In this document: piece after piece, positions 8,339-17,300 of the stretch | Numbering within the stretch: the first letter of the stretch is position 1 | How the letters are laid out: each line of letters opens with the position of its first letter | Origin: Candidatus Saccharimonadota bacterium | GTDB taxonomy: Bacteria > Patescibacteriota > Saccharimonadia > Saccharimonadales > UBA4665 | Length of the DNA: 64,000 nucleotides | Reading direction: 5' to 3' | Assembly: GCA_028289125.1 (NCBI GenBank) | Contig: JAQGGZ010000004.1 | Span: 46,117-110,116 of the forward strand | Made by a program: the position numbers and the translations under genes | Notes under the pieces: model-generated | What the model was told of the DNA's origin: nothing | Databases searched by the model: none | The model's input: the letters and a program-made list of their open reading frames with translations, nothing else

Positions 8339-9823
8339 CTATCCCGTCAGATAGTCGCGCATGCTGCCGAATGCTGTCTCATTGGCGTGTTTCCTGAGTA
8401 CCGTGGTAGCTTCGCGCTCTATCTGCCGGATACGTTCGCGGCTTAATCCGAACTGCTCGCCGATTTGCTCCAACGTCCTGGGAGCATCGCCCCCGAGTCC
8501 ATACCGCGCGACAAGGACGTCATACTGAAGTTTGTTATTATCGAGCACGGCACGCATTTCTGACATGAGTTTGACACGCATGTCATCGGCTTCAACCTGA
8601 GCCTCCTGATCGACCGGAGCATCCTCTACCAATAGGTCGCCGAGTTCTGTCTCGCCGTTCTCACCTACTTTCGAGTTTAACCGAAGCACCGGGCGGCCGT
8701 AATTGCGCAGTTCGGCGATCCGGGCCGGAGTCATATCCAGTTCCAGGCCCAGCTCTTCGTCATCCGGTTCTCGCTCTAAATCCTGCGTCATACGCCGGGC
8801 AGTCCGACTGACCTTATTGACCTGTTCCTGCAAGTGAACCGGCAGCCGGATATCGGCCGCCTTATCGGCCATGGCGCGGGTGATGGCCTGGCGGATCCAC
8901 CAGGTGGCGTACGTCGAGAACTTGAAGCCTTTCTCATAATCGAACTTTTCCACCGCGCGGATGAGTCCGAGATTGCCTTCGGAAATAAGATCAAGAAACT
9001 CCATGCCCTGGCCGGTATATCGCTTTGCGAGGCTGACGACCAGCCGGAGATTGGATTGGATCATCAGGTTCTTGGCACTTTCCCCTTCCCGAGCCAGCTG
9101 ATTGAGTTCGCGGCGGCGGCCGGGAGTGAGCGAATCACCTTTGGTTTCGAGCAGATGTCCTGCGTATAAACCAGCTTCGATGGCTTTGGATAAGTCGACC
9201 TCTTCTTCCGCCGTCAGCAAAGGTGTCTTACCGATGGATTTAAGGTAGTCTCTGACCGGGTCACCCGAGACATCACCCGAATCAGCCACCTTTTCACGGG
9301 CCGGTGCGGCGTTGCGGGGTTGCTCACGCTTTTGCTTCGGAACCTGCCTCGATGCATCGACTGGTAACTGAGGTGGCAATTCCCCATTCTGCCTGAAATG
9401 AGCCAGTAAGGCAGACATTGCTTCAGGTGGTAAGGCGGCCTGGAAGTCTTTCACGAGAGCGCTGCGGCGGTTATACACGGTTTGCGAAGTTCCCGCTTTC
9501 GCGCCAGCTTCTTCAAGGATCTGACGGGCCGTGCGGCCGGCGATCAGCTGACCGACCTGCTGGGCACGTAGCCGCTCGGTCTGAGCGTCTGAGGTACCCA
9601 CGACGTCGTACCGGGCAAGAAGCGCGGCATAAAAGCCGACCGCTTCGGTCTGCCCGCCCTCGAATACCTCAGCGGTGCCGAAAAGTTCTTTGGTGATCCT
9701 TTCAGCCTGAGGAGACAATGCGTCCACGGCTATTCCCCCCGCCAACTCGGCGACGGCAGTGATGTCGGGGCGTAGTCGGCGCGCCTCTTCGGCGACTACT
9801 AAGTCAGCGTGGGGCTCGGCCAT
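8339..9823 (-). CDS. Second sigma-70 family factor with long N-terminal extension
   Basis: 494 residues. From about residue 195 it is a full group 1/2 sigma factor: region 1.2 ([20 protein letters not shown]), region 2 ([36 protein letters not shown]), region 3, and region 4.2 ([20 protein letters not shown]). The first 190 residues are not a normal region 1.1; they contain a helical stretch ([28 protein letters not shown]) that could be an extra DNA- or protein-binding domain. Residues 155-185 are basic and Gln/Arg-rich. A good AAGGAG site lies 7 bases before the ATG, after the upstream gene's stop, so it belongs to the operon running from 11089. rpoD lies 1.3 kb upstream. Confidence 0.93.
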   Translation of the reverse strand: MAEPHADLVVAEEARRLRPDITAVAELAGGIAVDALSPQAERITKELFGTAEVFEGGQTEAVGFYAALLARYDVVGTSDAQTERLRAQQVGQLIAGRTARQILEEAGAKAGTSQTVYNRRSALVKDFQAALPPEAMSALLAHFRQNGELPPQLPVDASRQVPKQKREQPRNAAPAREKVADSGDVSGDPVRDYLKSIGKTPLLTAEEEVDLSKAIEAGLYAGHLLETKGDSLTPGRRRELNQLAREGESAKNLMIQSNLRLVVSLAKRYTGQGMEFLDLISEGNLGLIRAVEKFDYEKGFKFSTYATWWIRQAITRAMADKAADIRLPVHLQEQVNKVSRTARRMTQDLEREPDDEELGLELDMTPARIAELRNYGRPVLRLNSKVGENGETELGDLLVEDAPVDQEAQVEADDMRVKLMSEMRAVLDNNKLQYDVLVARYGLGGDAPRTLEQIGEQFGLSRERIRQIEREATTVLRKHANETAFGSMRDYLTG

Positions 9824-9827
9824 ATCG

Positions 9828-10493
9828 TCACTCCTTTACGTTGGCACTATTTTGACCTGAAACAGCGATGTTTGCAAGTCGTGCCTCTTGGAGATCACAT
9901 AACGCCACCAGAGCTTGGGTCGGCCAGCTCCCAGCCAGATCGGCTGCCAGCTGGCGGGCGGCAGTCGTGTCACCTGCGCCAAGTGCCTGCATGAATGGTG
10001 TGATATCATCGGTCGCGTGGCAATCCGCCCCGGCCAGAACCATTCCGACATGCATCGGGTTCAGGAACTCGTAGTGTGCCGTCTTGCCGTTCAGGCGCAG
10101 CAGACTGCTGCGGTTCAGAATACTGAGGACTTTGAGGCGGTCGGTCTCGGCGGCGTCTTCGAGGTTTGCGAGGGTTATTTCGGCCATATATGTGCCCATC
10201 TGGGCAGCTTCAGCATCACCGGCATCGAACAGACGGGCGCTGGCGTGCATGACTTCCATGGCGCGGGCGGCCTGGATGATCATATCCGGATGGGTGCCGC
10301 CTTCAAATTTGTAGCCGACAAGCGTCAGCAGGCCGCACCAGCGCCCGGTGTCAGTTCCGACTTCATCAAAAAGACGCTGACAGGCCTTACCGGCTTCAGC
10401 GCCATAACTGGCTTCAACGGTTGCCAACTGCTGGGCCGCATACGCCGACAGTTCATCGGTCAAACGCTGTTGAAACGTTTCTAAAGAAGTCAT
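9828..10493 (-). CDS. Helical protein, possibly a degenerate polyprenyl-synthase-like fold
   Basis: 221-residue all-helical soluble protein. The segment [14 protein letters not shown] to [13 protein letters not shown] has the spacing of the start of trans-prenyl synthases (basic-Arg-Pro-Leu segment, then a helix ending His-x-x-x-x-x-Asp), but neither aspartate-rich metal motif (DDxxD) is present, so catalysis is unlikely. The resemblance is weak and is an inference. It overlaps the upstream kinase gene by four bases (ATGA), and the second sigma factor follows five bases downstream, so the three are co-transcribed. It may be a scaffold or regulator; function unknown. Confidence 0.7.
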   Translation of the reverse strand: MTSLETFQQRLTDELSAYAAQQLATVEASYGAEAGKACQRLFDEVGTDTGRWCGLLTLVGYKFEGGTHPDMIIQAARAMEVMHASARLFDAGDAEAAQMGTYMAEITLANLEDAAETDRLKVLSILNRSSLLRLNGKTAHYEFLNPMHVGMVLAGADCHATDDITPFMQALGAGDTTAARQLAADLAGSWPTQALVALCDLQEARLANIAVSGQNSANVKE

Positions 10494-11089
10494 ACCGACT
10501 TTTCGAGTTTGAGTAACTGGCGGATCTGCTCTTCGAGCGCGATCATGTCGTTCTCGTTGAACAAGGTGATGTCACACTTGGCTTTGACGTCGGCGGCGCT
10601 GATGGTCGCTTCGTCATTGCCTTGGCGGTGCATCTCGCGCTCCTCGTCGGCCAGAAACTGTTCGTAGCTGATCCGGTCTTCCGCTCCCCGGCCCCGGTCG
10701 ACGGCCTGGATGCGCTCATATCGGACGCGCGGGTCGGCGTCGACCCAGATCATGATGCCACCGAGTTCGTGAATGACGTCAGCTTCAGCCGGGTGGCGTA
10801 AACTGCCAACGACAAGGCCACGGTACGTGGTGGCCTGCTGCATGAAGGCTTCGTAGGCTTTCTGCACGATGACCCCATACCCCTGCTCACGGCGCCATTC
10901 GGCACTCAGCTCGGACTTATGGATACGGTCAAGTGGCAGTCCCCGTTTCTTCAGCTCAGCAGCGAGCATATCGGTCGCCGACATGAAAAGATATTCATAA
11001 TTCGCGGACAGGAACTCCATGACGGTGTCCTTGCCGCTGCCGTTGGGGCCGGCGATACCGACGATCTGGTTCTGTTGCATACCGGCCAT
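10490..11089 (-). CDS. P-loop nucleotide kinase (dephospho-CoA/adenylate kinase-like)
   Basis: 199-residue P-loop kinase. Walker A is GIAGPNGSGKDTVMEFL (residues 11-27). A later segment, VVGSLRHPAEADVIHELGG, matches the Arg-containing core of dephospho-CoA kinase and related NMP kinases, and VDADPRVRYERI corresponds to the lid entry. The true substrate is unclear: GKDT rather than GKST recalls the archaeal-type AAA/CoaE-like kinases. It starts ten bases after rpoD ends and overlaps the next gene by ATGA. Two in-frame ATGs (11089, 11080) are possible; no ribosome site distinguishes them. Confidence 0.82.
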   Translation of the reverse strand: MAGMQQNQIVGIAGPNGSGKDTVMEFLSANYEYLFMSATDMLAAELKKRGLPLDRIHKSELSAEWRREQGYGVIVQKAYEAFMQQATTYRGLVVGSLRHPAEADVIHELGGIMIWVDADPRVRYERIQAVDRGRGAEDRISYEQFLADEEREMHRQGNDEATISAADVKAKCDITLFNENDMIALEEQIRQLLKLEKSV

Positions 11090-11099
11090 TATACAAAAA

Positions 11100-12221
11100 T
11101 TACTTGATGTAGTCGTGCAATTTCTTAGCGTCGCGGTGCTTGCGCAGCTTGGCTAAGGCCTTGGCTTCGATCTGGCGGATGCGTTCGCGGGTGACGGCGA
11201 ATTCCTGGCCGACCTCTTCAAGCGTGTGGCTCTTGCCGTCTTCGAGGCCGAAGCGGAGTTTCAGAATCTTCTGCTCGCGTTCGGTCAGGGCACCGAGCAT
11301 GTCACGGACCTGCTCTTTGAGGAGCTGGTTGTTAGCGGACTCTTCCGGAGCTTCGGTCTGGTCGTCTTCGATGAACTCACCAAGCGTGGTGTCTTCATCT
11401 TCGTCGCGAATCGAGGCGTCCAGGCTGGAGATGTCCTGCTTGATCTTCATGATGTGCTCGACCTTGTCGACTTCGATTTCCATGGCGGCGGCGATTTCTT
11501 CGTTGGTCGGCTCGCGGTTCAGTTCCTGGGTCAGGCGGCGCTGGGTGCGCAGCAATTTGTTGATGGTCTCAACCATGTGGACCGGAATACGGATGGTGCG
11601 GGCCTGGTCGGCGATGGCACGGGTAATTGCCTGGCGGATCCACCAGGTAGCGTAGGTGGAGAATTTGAAACCCTTGTCCGGGTCGAACTTTTCGACGGCG
11701 CGGAGCAGACCGGTGTTACCTTCCTGGATCAGGTCTAAGAGGTCAAGGCCACGGCCGACATAGCGTTTCGCAATGGAGACAACAAGACGCATGTTGGCTT
11801 CGGCCATCTTGTCCTTGGCGCGCTTGTCGCCGGTGATGACCTTGTGGGCCAGTTCGAGCTCTTCTTCGGCTGATAACAGCGGAATCTTACCGATTTCCCG
11901 GAGGTAAAGGCGGACGGAGTCATCAGCAACGTCGTCTTCGATGAAGACCTGCGCCTCGGGGACCGGTTCCTCTTCTTCTTCGACGGCCCAGTCGGCACTT
12001 AATTCGACGGGTTCGGGTTCGTCGGCAGTAATGTCGATGCTGGCGTCAGCCAGCTCGGTGTAGAGGCTGTCGAGCAGCTCGGCGTTCTCCGGCGCGTCGG
12101 TGATGACGGCGAAGATGTCGCGCTGACTGACGTGACCGTCTTTCTTAGCTTTTTCGATAATTTGTTGCTTGAGCTGCTCAGGTGTCGGAGCGGCAGCGTC
12201 TGGCTTCGGTGCTTTTGGCAT
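11100..12221 (-). CDS. rpoD: Primary sigma factor
   Basis: 373-residue housekeeping sigma-70. Region 1.1-like helical domain ([20 protein letters not shown]), acidic linker, region 1.2 ([22 protein letters not shown], quoted in part), region 2.2-2.4 ([36 protein letters not shown]), region 3, and region 4.2 ([20 protein letters not shown]). All core helices are intact. AAGGGAAG lies just upstream of the ATG, and an extended -10 (TGATATAAT) is about 110 bases upstream, so unlike many neighbours it has a leader. It follows dnaG, recalling the dnaG-rpoD macromolecular synthesis operon. Confidence 0.97.
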   Translation of the reverse strand: MPKAPKPDAAAPTPEQLKQQIIEKAKKDGHVSQRDIFAVITDAPENAELLDSLYTELADASIDITADEPEPVELSADWAVEEEEEPVPEAQVFIEDDVADDSVRLYLREIGKIPLLSAEEELELAHKVITGDKRAKDKMAEANMRLVVSIAKRYVGRGLDLLDLIQEGNTGLLRAVEKFDPDKGFKFSTYATWWIRQAITRAIADQARTIRIPVHMVETINKLLRTQRRLTQELNREPTNEEIAAAMEIEVDKVEHIMKIKQDISSLDASIRDEDEDTTLGEFIEDDQTEAPEESANNQLLKEQVRDMLGALTEREQKILKLRFGLEDGKSHTLEEVGQEFAVTRERIRQIEAKALAKLRKHRDAKKLHDYIK

Positions 12222-12367
12222 AAAACTTCCCTTCTTTAGCTATGGTTCGTTATTTGCATTCTTTTTGTTATCGACTGGTCACCACCGGCACTTTTGGTAA
12301 AAAGCGAATGTATTCCGGTAAAACCTATTACTTTTATTATATCACATTTAATACAACATTTGCGACT
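12222..12367 (-). promoter_or_regulatory. rpoD promoter and leader region
   Basis: 146-base intergenic region between dnaG and rpoD. On the minus strand TGATATAAT (TATAAT at 12336-12341) is an extended -10, giving a leader of about 108 bases. A short hairpin TGCGAC/GTCGCA (12361-12378) lies at the dnaG stop and could be a weak terminator. No other gene is seen here. Confidence 0.55.
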
Positions 12368-14092
12368 CTAGCGTCGCAGCTTGTTCAACGCCGCCACCTT
12401 CGCCAGCAAAGTTCGCTGTTCCTCTTCACTCAAGGTGCCCATGGCCTCACCCAGGCGCCGCGTCTGGTACTTGGCGTAGTTGTCGATGATGGCCTGGCGT
12501 AAGAGCTTGGCGTTGTATTCCAGTTCGACCCCGTCGAGGTTTTGATACTCGGTTTCGTACTGCAGCAGCAGTTCATTGCCATACTCGCGCAGTTCGGCTG
12601 GCAAAGCGGTGGCCTGCTTGATGTTGAAGTCGCGGTTCTCAAGGAGAAAAGTCCGGATCAGCGAGGCGTTATCTTCAAAAATGTATTCAGGCATGCGCTC
12701 CAATGTGTCTCGCATGGTGGGCTGCACCAGCATGATGCTGAGGAGTAAGCCGATGGCGCGCTTCGCGTTCAATAGCAACGGATCTAGTTCGGTCGGTTTG
12801 GCGGTCTTCTTGAGGGTCGCTTTGCCGGCGGCCGGGGTCTTGTCTAATTTCGTGAACAAAGCCTCGCGGCTGATCTGGATGATTTCTGAGATACGGTTAA
12901 TGTAGTGGTCCTTTTCGACGCTGTCGGTCAGAGCCTGCACCGTCGGTAGCAGCACATCGCTGAACTGGCGTTTACCCGGTGCGGTCGTGATATCCAGTTG
13001 CGACTTGTAGCGGTCCATCAGCCAGTCGAGGGCCGGTTGCGGCTTGGTGATGATGTCTTCCCATATCTTGGGATCCTGTTTGATGAGTTCGTCGGGGTCC
13101 TTGCCTGACGGAATCGAGACGATGCTCAGTGTGACACCGACTTTGCTCGCAATTGGGATGGCGCGCTCGGTCGCGTTCAGGCCGGCCTTGTCGGCATCGA
13201 AACACAGCCGGACGTCATGCGTGAAACGGCTCAGCGCCTTGAGATGCTGCTCGGTCAGAGCAGTGCCGGCCGTGGCAACGACCTGTTTGACCCCGGCCTG
13301 ATGGCTGGCGATGACGTCGAGGTTGCCTTCACTGATGACGACGTAATTGTTGCGGCGGATCGACTCTTTGGCCATGTGCAGGCCGTAGACGTGCCGGCTC
13401 TTATCGTAGAGTGGCGTCTGGGGCGTATTGATGTATTTCGGCGCGTCGGGGTTGTCCTCTAACAGACGGGCGGTAAAGCCGATGACCCGCCCCTGCGGAT
13501 CAGCCAACGGAATCATGATGCGGCCGCGGAACATATCGCTCTTATATTGGTTCAGCAGGCCGGCCTGCTTGATCTCCTGCTCGGTAAACTTCTTCGACCT
13601 CATGAAGTCGACCAACGCCCTGCCCTGGTTCGGCGAGTATCCGAGTTGCCACGCCAGCGCGGTTTCTTTGCTGAACCGGCGTTTCTGCAGCACGTACTCG
13701 AGCGCACCGCGGTTATTGGCAAACTGCGTCTGGTAAAACTTGGCTGCCAGTTCCAGCGCTTCGTACAGCCGTTCTTTCTGCTTGCCGTTATTTTGGCCCG
13801 GGCCTTGGCGGAACTGGTCCAGATCGACCCCGGCCTTGCGCGCCAGCAGCTCGAGTGCACCCTTGAAATCGAGGCCCTCGACTTCCATGACGAAGCTGAA
13901 CATGTTGCCACCCTTGCCGCTGCTGAAATCGTGCCAGATCTGCTTGTCAGGGCTTACCATGAAGCTGGGCGAGCGTTCATTGCTGAACGGGCTCAGCCCC
14001 TTGAAGTTACGGCCGGCCCGCTTTAGCTCGACATACTCACCGATCACATCCTCAATGTTCAGGCGGGATTTGATCTCCTCGACAGCGTCCAT
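12368..14092 (-). CDS. dnaG: DNA primase lacking zinc-finger cysteines
   Basis: 574-residue bacterial primase making RNA primers at the fork. The N-terminal domain is recognisable (NEDRSPSF-type core NERSPSFMVSPDKQ, GKGGNMFSFVM), but the CHC2 zinc ligands are replaced: CPFH is SPFS, and the later CxxC pair is DFSS. The TOPRIM core is intact (VVISEGNLDVIA, TAGTALTEQHL, LCFDADKAG, about residues 250-310). The C-terminal helicase-interaction region is present but short. TACAAT (14101-14106, minus strand) ends 8 nt before the ATG, predicting a nearly leaderless mRNA. Confidence 0.95.
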   Translation of the reverse strand: MDAVEEIKSRLNIEDVIGEYVELKRAGRNFKGLSPFSNERSPSFMVSPDKQIWHDFSSGKGGNMFSFVMEVEGLDFKGALELLARKAGVDLDQFRQGPGQNNGKQKERLYEALELAAKFYQTQFANNRGALEYVLQKRRFSKETALAWQLGYSPNQGRALVDFMRSKKFTEQEIKQAGLLNQYKSDMFRGRIMIPLADPQGRVIGFTARLLEDNPDAPKYINTPQTPLYDKSRHVYGLHMAKESIRRNNYVVISEGNLDVIASHQAGVKQVVATAGTALTEQHLKALSRFTHDVRLCFDADKAGLNATERAIPIASKVGVTLSIVSIPSGKDPDELIKQDPKIWEDIITKPQPALDWLMDRYKSQLDITTAPGKRQFSDVLLPTVQALTDSVEKDHYINRISEIIQISREALFTKLDKTPAAGKATLKKTAKPTELDPLLLNAKRAIGLLLSIMLVQPTMRDTLERMPEYIFEDNASLIRTFLLENRDFNIKQATALPAELREYGNELLLQYETEYQNLDGVELEYNAKLLRQAIIDNYAKYQTRRLGEAMGTLSEEEQRTLLAKVAALNKLRR

Positions 14093-14152
14093 ATAGCCTT
14101 ATTGTATAGCAATTCCCCTGTTCCGCGGCTTTTTCTTGTACGCCACTTATGG

Positions 14153-14158
14153 TTAAAT
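14153..14158 (+). promoter_or_regulatory. Extended -10 (TGG TTAAAT), leaderless start
   Basis: TGG followed by TTAAAT ends 6 nt before the chosen ATG at 14165. No Shine-Dalgarno site precedes that ATG, which agrees with a leaderless transcript. Confidence 0.5.
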
Positions 14159-14164
14159 ACCTCT

Positions 14165-14923
14165 ATGCAACCACAAAATCCTGGCCCCGGGCAGACACCC
14201 GGCCAGCAGCCGCAACCTGGTTACCCTGTTCAACCGGGCAACCAGCCAGTGCCCTACGGAGCCGTGCCCCCGCTGAATACGCCAGGCCCTCAGCCATTAC
14301 CGACCTACCCGGCGCCGAATAACGCCGACCCCTCGGCGTACGAGTTCATCGTTAATCCTAGCCACACGAGCGCCAAAAAAATCCCCCTCAGTGGTATTCC
14401 GAAGCCGCTGATCCTAGTCATCATTATCTTAGTCGTGCTGACGCTCGGTTTCGCGGCTTTCGCGGCCATCAGGGGCAGCGGCAACAAGAATGTCGCCGAA
14501 TACTTCTCTATCGTGCAGCAACAAGCTGAAATTCAGCGGCTAAGCCAAATCGCTTGGACGCAACAGACCGTATCGAGTGACACCAAGGCCGATGCCCTTA
14601 CCACCAGGATGACCGTCAGCACCGACTCGGCCCAATTGACTGCCTTCTTGGCGGAAGGCGGGGTCAAATTCGACGAGAAGAAAATCGCGCTCGGCCAGGA
14701 CGTGCTCGCCAATAAGACATTGGACGCCGCCATCACCACCGGTACGTTCGACAGCGCCTTCAACAAGATCCTCATTGAGAAGCTGACCAAATATCAGCAA
14801 TCTCTTCAGACGACCTATCAGAATATTTCAAGCCAGACCGGCAAGCAGATCTTATCCGCCAGTTACGATCACACGACACTGCTTATCAAGCAGGCCAAGC
14901 AGGACTCACCCGCCGCTGACTAA
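14165..14923 (+). CDS. Pro/Gln-rich membrane protein with extracytoplasmic domain
   Basis: 252 residues from the ATG at 14165; an ATG at 14102 is in frame but lies upstream of the best promoter. The first 75 residues are Pro/Gln/Gly-rich (cytoplasmic), followed by one membrane helix (about 78-105, PLILVIIILVVLTLGFAAFA) and a helical C-terminal domain with many Gln, Thr and Lys residues. No family recognised. Pro/Gln-rich N-termini recur in other proteins here (secretion PrgI and TraC-like proteins). Its end overlaps the convergent MmcQ/YjbR gene by 18 bases. Confidence 0.78.
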   Translation: MQPQNPGPGQTPGQQPQPGYPVQPGNQPVPYGAVPPLNTPGPQPLPTYPAPNNADPSAYEFIVNPSHTSAKKIPLSGIPKPLILVIIILVVLTLGFAAFAAIRGSGNKNVAEYFSIVQQQAEIQRLSQIAWTQQTVSSDTKADALTTRMTVSTDSAQLTAFLAEGGVKFDEKKIALGQDVLANKTLDAAITTGTFDSAFNKILIEKLTKYQQSLQTTYQNISSQTGKQILSASYDHTTLLIKQAKQDSPAAD

Positions 14924-15226
14924 CAGGTAGGAGTGACGAATCAGGTCCTGGACCTCGTCCCAGCTGAGCTGACCGCTCAGGATAATCGTGTTCCAGTGCT
15001 TCTTATTAAGGTGGTACCCCGGCAGAACGGTCTCATAGCGCTCACGCAGAGTCTGGGCGAGTAACGGATCGCATTTCAAGCTGATCTGGACCGGCTCTTT
15101 GCCTTCGGTGATAAGGGCGAACATCTTGTCATTGAACTTATAAACGGCCACGCTTTCGCCGAACGGGTAGTCACGGACGGCGTCCGGCATGCTCAGGATG
15201 TACGCTTCAACGGTCGTATGGTCCAT
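14906..15226 (-). CDS. MmcQ/YjbR family protein
   Basis: 106-residue protein of the MmcQ/YjbR (DUF419) family with a CyaY-like DNA-binding fold. It contains FGESVAVYKFNDKMFAL, ISLKCDPLLA and the characteristic YHLNKKHWNTIIL near residue 72. Molecular role in the family is not settled. It begins two bases after the orn stop and is probably co-transcribed with orn. The 3' end overlaps the convergent gene at 14165-14923. Confidence 0.88.
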   Translation of the reverse strand: MDHTTVEAYILSMPDAVRDYPFGESVAVYKFNDKMFALITEGKEPVQISLKCDPLLAQTLRERYETVLPGYHLNKKHWNTIILSGQLSWDEVQDLIRHSYLLVSGG

Positions 15227-15227
15227 G

Positions 15228-15782
15228 TTACGCCGAGCCTCCCCGCAGCCACTTAAGATAAAATTTGAGTTCAGCTATGCTGGCTTCGATGTCACCGAGG
15301 GCCCGGTGGTCTTCGGTCTTTTCAAACGGTACGCCGTATTTGGCCTGCATGATGATCTTCAGGCTGCTGACGTCGAGCATGCGGTAATGCAATAAGTCTT
15401 CGACTTCCGGCCACCAGCGTTTGATGAAGATGCGGTCATTATGGATGCTGTTCCCTGCCAGGATGGCAGGTTCGTCACCGAAATGGGCGTTGACGAAAGC
15501 CGCGAGTTCGTGCGTGACGTCGCTTTCCGGGCGGCCAGCCATCCGAACCCGTTCCAGAAGACCACTGGAGGCGTGCTGTTGCTTGGCCCATTCGTTGCCG
15601 CGCTCCAAAGCTTCGTCAGACTGCCAGATGACCGCTTCGTACTTATCGAGCACCTTGAAATCAAAGTCGGTAACGATGGCAGCAACTTCCAGAATTACGT
15701 CATTCTGCGCGTCCAGACCGGTCATTTCTAAGTCGACCCACAGTAACTTTGTCGGGACAATCGTCTTATCTATCTCTGTCAT
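15228..15782 (-). CDS. orn: Oligoribonuclease
   Basis: 184-residue DEDDh 3'-5' exoribonuclease that degrades di- to oligoribonucleotides at the end of RNA decay. Catalytic motifs: WVDLEMTGLD (first D and E), GNSIHNDRIF (second D) and HRALGDIEASI (final H and D). Length is normal. TATACT (minus strand, upstream of the ATG) ends about 9 nt before the start codon. MmcQ/YjbR follows directly. Confidence 0.95.
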   Translation of the reverse strand: MTEIDKTIVPTKLLWVDLEMTGLDAQNDVILEVAAIVTDFDFKVLDKYEAVIWQSDEALERGNEWAKQQHASSGLLERVRMAGRPESDVTHELAAFVNAHFGDEPAILAGNSIHNDRIFIKRWWPEVEDLLHYRMLDVSSLKIIMQAKYGVPFEKTEDHRALGDIEASIAELKFYLKWLRGGSA

Positions 15783-15807
15783 ATTGCCTTTAGTATACCC
15801 TAAATTG

Positions 15808-15835
15808 AAAAGAGCCCTCTCGCCAGGGCTCTTTT
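15808..15835 (-). terminator. Rho-independent terminator
   Basis: Perfect 11-bp stem AAAAGAGCCCT/AGGGCTCTTTT with a 6-base loop. It lies between orn (which starts away from it) and the end of the FMN reductase gene, so it ends the reductase transcript. Confidence 0.85.
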
Positions 15836-15851
15836 CTTCGGGTTACGGTTA

Positions 15852-16433
15852 TTAACCGCGCAGAGGCTTGAGGGCTTCAGCGTAGCTGAAGATCTGCTCA
15901 AGGGCTGCATCGAGAGGACCCTGTGGGCCCCATGGGTTAGCCTTCAACTCAGCTGACAGTTCCCCGTCGTCGCTGATGTCAGCCAGGTTACCGTACTGTA
16001 CGTACACGTTCTTTGGCATGACGATAGCGTTTAAGGCTGGAAGGATCATTTTGAGCGTCGCGTACGCCTGAGCACCTCCGGTGCTACCGTGAGTCACTGC
16101 GGTAACCGGCTTGTCGGACATCTCAAATGCGACGTGGTCCAAAGCGTTCTTAAGAACAGCTGGTAAGGCACGGTTGTATTCTGGGGATACGAAGATGTAG
16201 GCATCGGCTTCGGCTAACTTATCCAACCACTTGACGGTTTCAGGTGCTGGCTTTCGGTCAGGGTTGTACTGAGGTGAAATCGGCTCCTCAAGGAAAGACA
16301 ATGAGTAATCGGCCAAGTCGACGATCTCTATTTCTGCCTTGCCGCTGGCAGCCGCACTGTTAGCGACCCATTTAGTAACTTTTTCTGTAACGCGGCCGGG
16401 ACGGGTGCTACCCAAGATGACTTGTACTTTCAA
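15852..16433 (-). CDS. NADPH-dependent FMN reductase family protein
   Basis: 193-residue flavodoxin-fold oxidoreductase. The phosphate-binding loop is ILGSTRPGRVTEKV near the N-terminus; FVSPEYNRALPAVLKNALDH (about residues 78-97) is the signature of NADPH-dependent FMN reductases/quinone reductases, and VTHGSTGGAQA follows. The start is TTG (16433) with GAGGAG 7 bases upstream. It is divergent from an HxlR regulator, the usual pairing for quinone/azo-compound detoxification genes, so HxlR probably represses it. Confidence 0.93.
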   Translation of the reverse strand: MKVQVILGSTRPGRVTEKVTKWVANSAAASGKAEIEIVDLADYSLSFLEEPISPQYNPDRKPAPETVKWLDKLAEADAYIFVSPEYNRALPAVLKNALDHVAFEMSDKPVTAVTHGSTGGAQAYATLKMILPALNAIVMPKNVYVQYGNLADISDDGELSAELKANPWGPQGPLDAALEQIFSYAEALKPLRG

Positions 16434-16461
16434 ATGTGACTCCTCTATGGTATATTAAGTA

Positions 16462-16472
16462 TAGTATTACTA
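16462..16472. promoter_or_regulatory. Candidate HxlR operator palindrome
   Basis: Perfect 11-base palindrome TAGTA-T-TACTA in the 75-base gap between the divergent FMN reductase and HxlR genes, overlapping the promoter region. HxlR proteins bind as dimers to palindromes next to their own gene. Assignment is an inference. Confidence 0.4.
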
Positions 16473-16508
16473 GTTTAGCACAATGCTATACAAAGTAAAG
16501 TAATTATC

Positions 16509-16838
16509 ATGACTATGCAGATCGAACCCAAGATTGGCTGTATTGCCAATGCCATGCAGATTATAGGCAACAAGTGGACTGCCCTCATTCTGCGTGACTT
16601 GAGCGCCGGTCCGAAGCGCTTCAGCGAACTTGAAAAGTCTGTCGGCGGCATCAATCCGCGCACCCTGAGCCAACGCCTGGATGACCTCGAAGCCCATGGC
16701 ATCGTCACCAAGCGGAGTTACGCCGAGGTACCGCCACGTATCGAATACACCCTCACCTCCAAGGGTACCGACCTCATCCCCGTTCTCAAGCAGATGGCTT
16801 CATGGGGCGAAAAGTACTACGACTCAGCCGCGGTCTAA
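16509..16838 (+). CDS. HxlR-type winged-helix transcriptional regulator
   Basis: 109 residues. Contains the HxlR core: [40 protein letters not shown] (recognition helix) and the wing [20 protein letters not shown] -10 (TATACA, 16487-16492, preceded by TGC) is about 16 bases before the ATG. It is divergent from the FMN reductase gene and presumably senses a redox or quinone signal; a cysteine lies in the N-terminal KIGCIANAM segment. Its 3' end overlaps the convergent msrB gene by four bases. Confidence 0.93.
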   Translation: MTMQIEPKIGCIANAMQIIGNKWTALILRDLSAGPKRFSELEKSVGGINPRTLSQRLDDLEAHGIVTKRSYAEVPPRIEYTLTSKGTDLIPVLKQMASWGEKYYDSAAV

Positions 16839-17230
16839 GCTTTTTTCTCAAATCCCAAAGCAGCCGAATTGACACAATACCGCAAACCGGTCGGCTGTTC
16901 AGGCGCATCATGAAAGACGTGGCCCAGATGGCTGCCACAGACGACGCACTCGACTTCGACGCGGGACATGCCGTGAGACTTATCTTCTACCAGCCTGACG
17001 GCTTCAGTGTTGGAAACATCGTAAAAGCTCGGCCAGCCGGAACCGGAGTCAAACTTGGTATCGCTCGTGAATACGACGTTACCGCAGGCGGCGCAGGTAT
17101 AGTCGCCCCCGTCATGGTTGTGAAGTAAAGCGCCGGTAAACGGTGCCTCGGTGCCTTTTTCGCGTAAAACTTTGTATTGCTGAGGTGTCAGTTCTGATTT
17201 CCATTCATCATCGGTTTTTTGTACGGTCAT
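16835..17230 (-). CDS. msrB: Peptide-methionine (R)-S-oxide reductase
   Basis: 131 residues; repairs oxidised methionine (R form). Zinc-binding CxxC pairs are CAAC and CVVC; the catalytic cysteine is in [10 protein letters not shown] near the C-terminus, with GSGWPSFYD earlier. Length is standard. GAGGAGGG lies 5 bases before the ATG. It sits next to the redox pair FMN reductase/HxlR, so the area may serve oxidative stress, though it is transcribed convergently to hxlR. Confidence 0.97.
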   Translation of the reverse strand: MTVQKTDDEWKSELTPQQYKVLREKGTEAPFTGALLHNHDGGDYTCAACGNVVFTSDTKFDSGSGWPSFYDVSNTEAVRLVEDKSHGMSRVEVECVVCGSHLGHVFHDAPEQPTGLRYCVNSAALGFEKKA

Positions 17231-17300
17231 ATACCCTCCTCTACCCTGATATTGTGCCGAATTACTTGCCGGTAGGCTATGAAATATTTCTCATCTGCCG

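Noticed and set aside
12361..12378. dnaG terminator hairpin
   Set aside because: The stem is only 6 bp and has no clear U-run; listed only as part of the rpoD promoter region.
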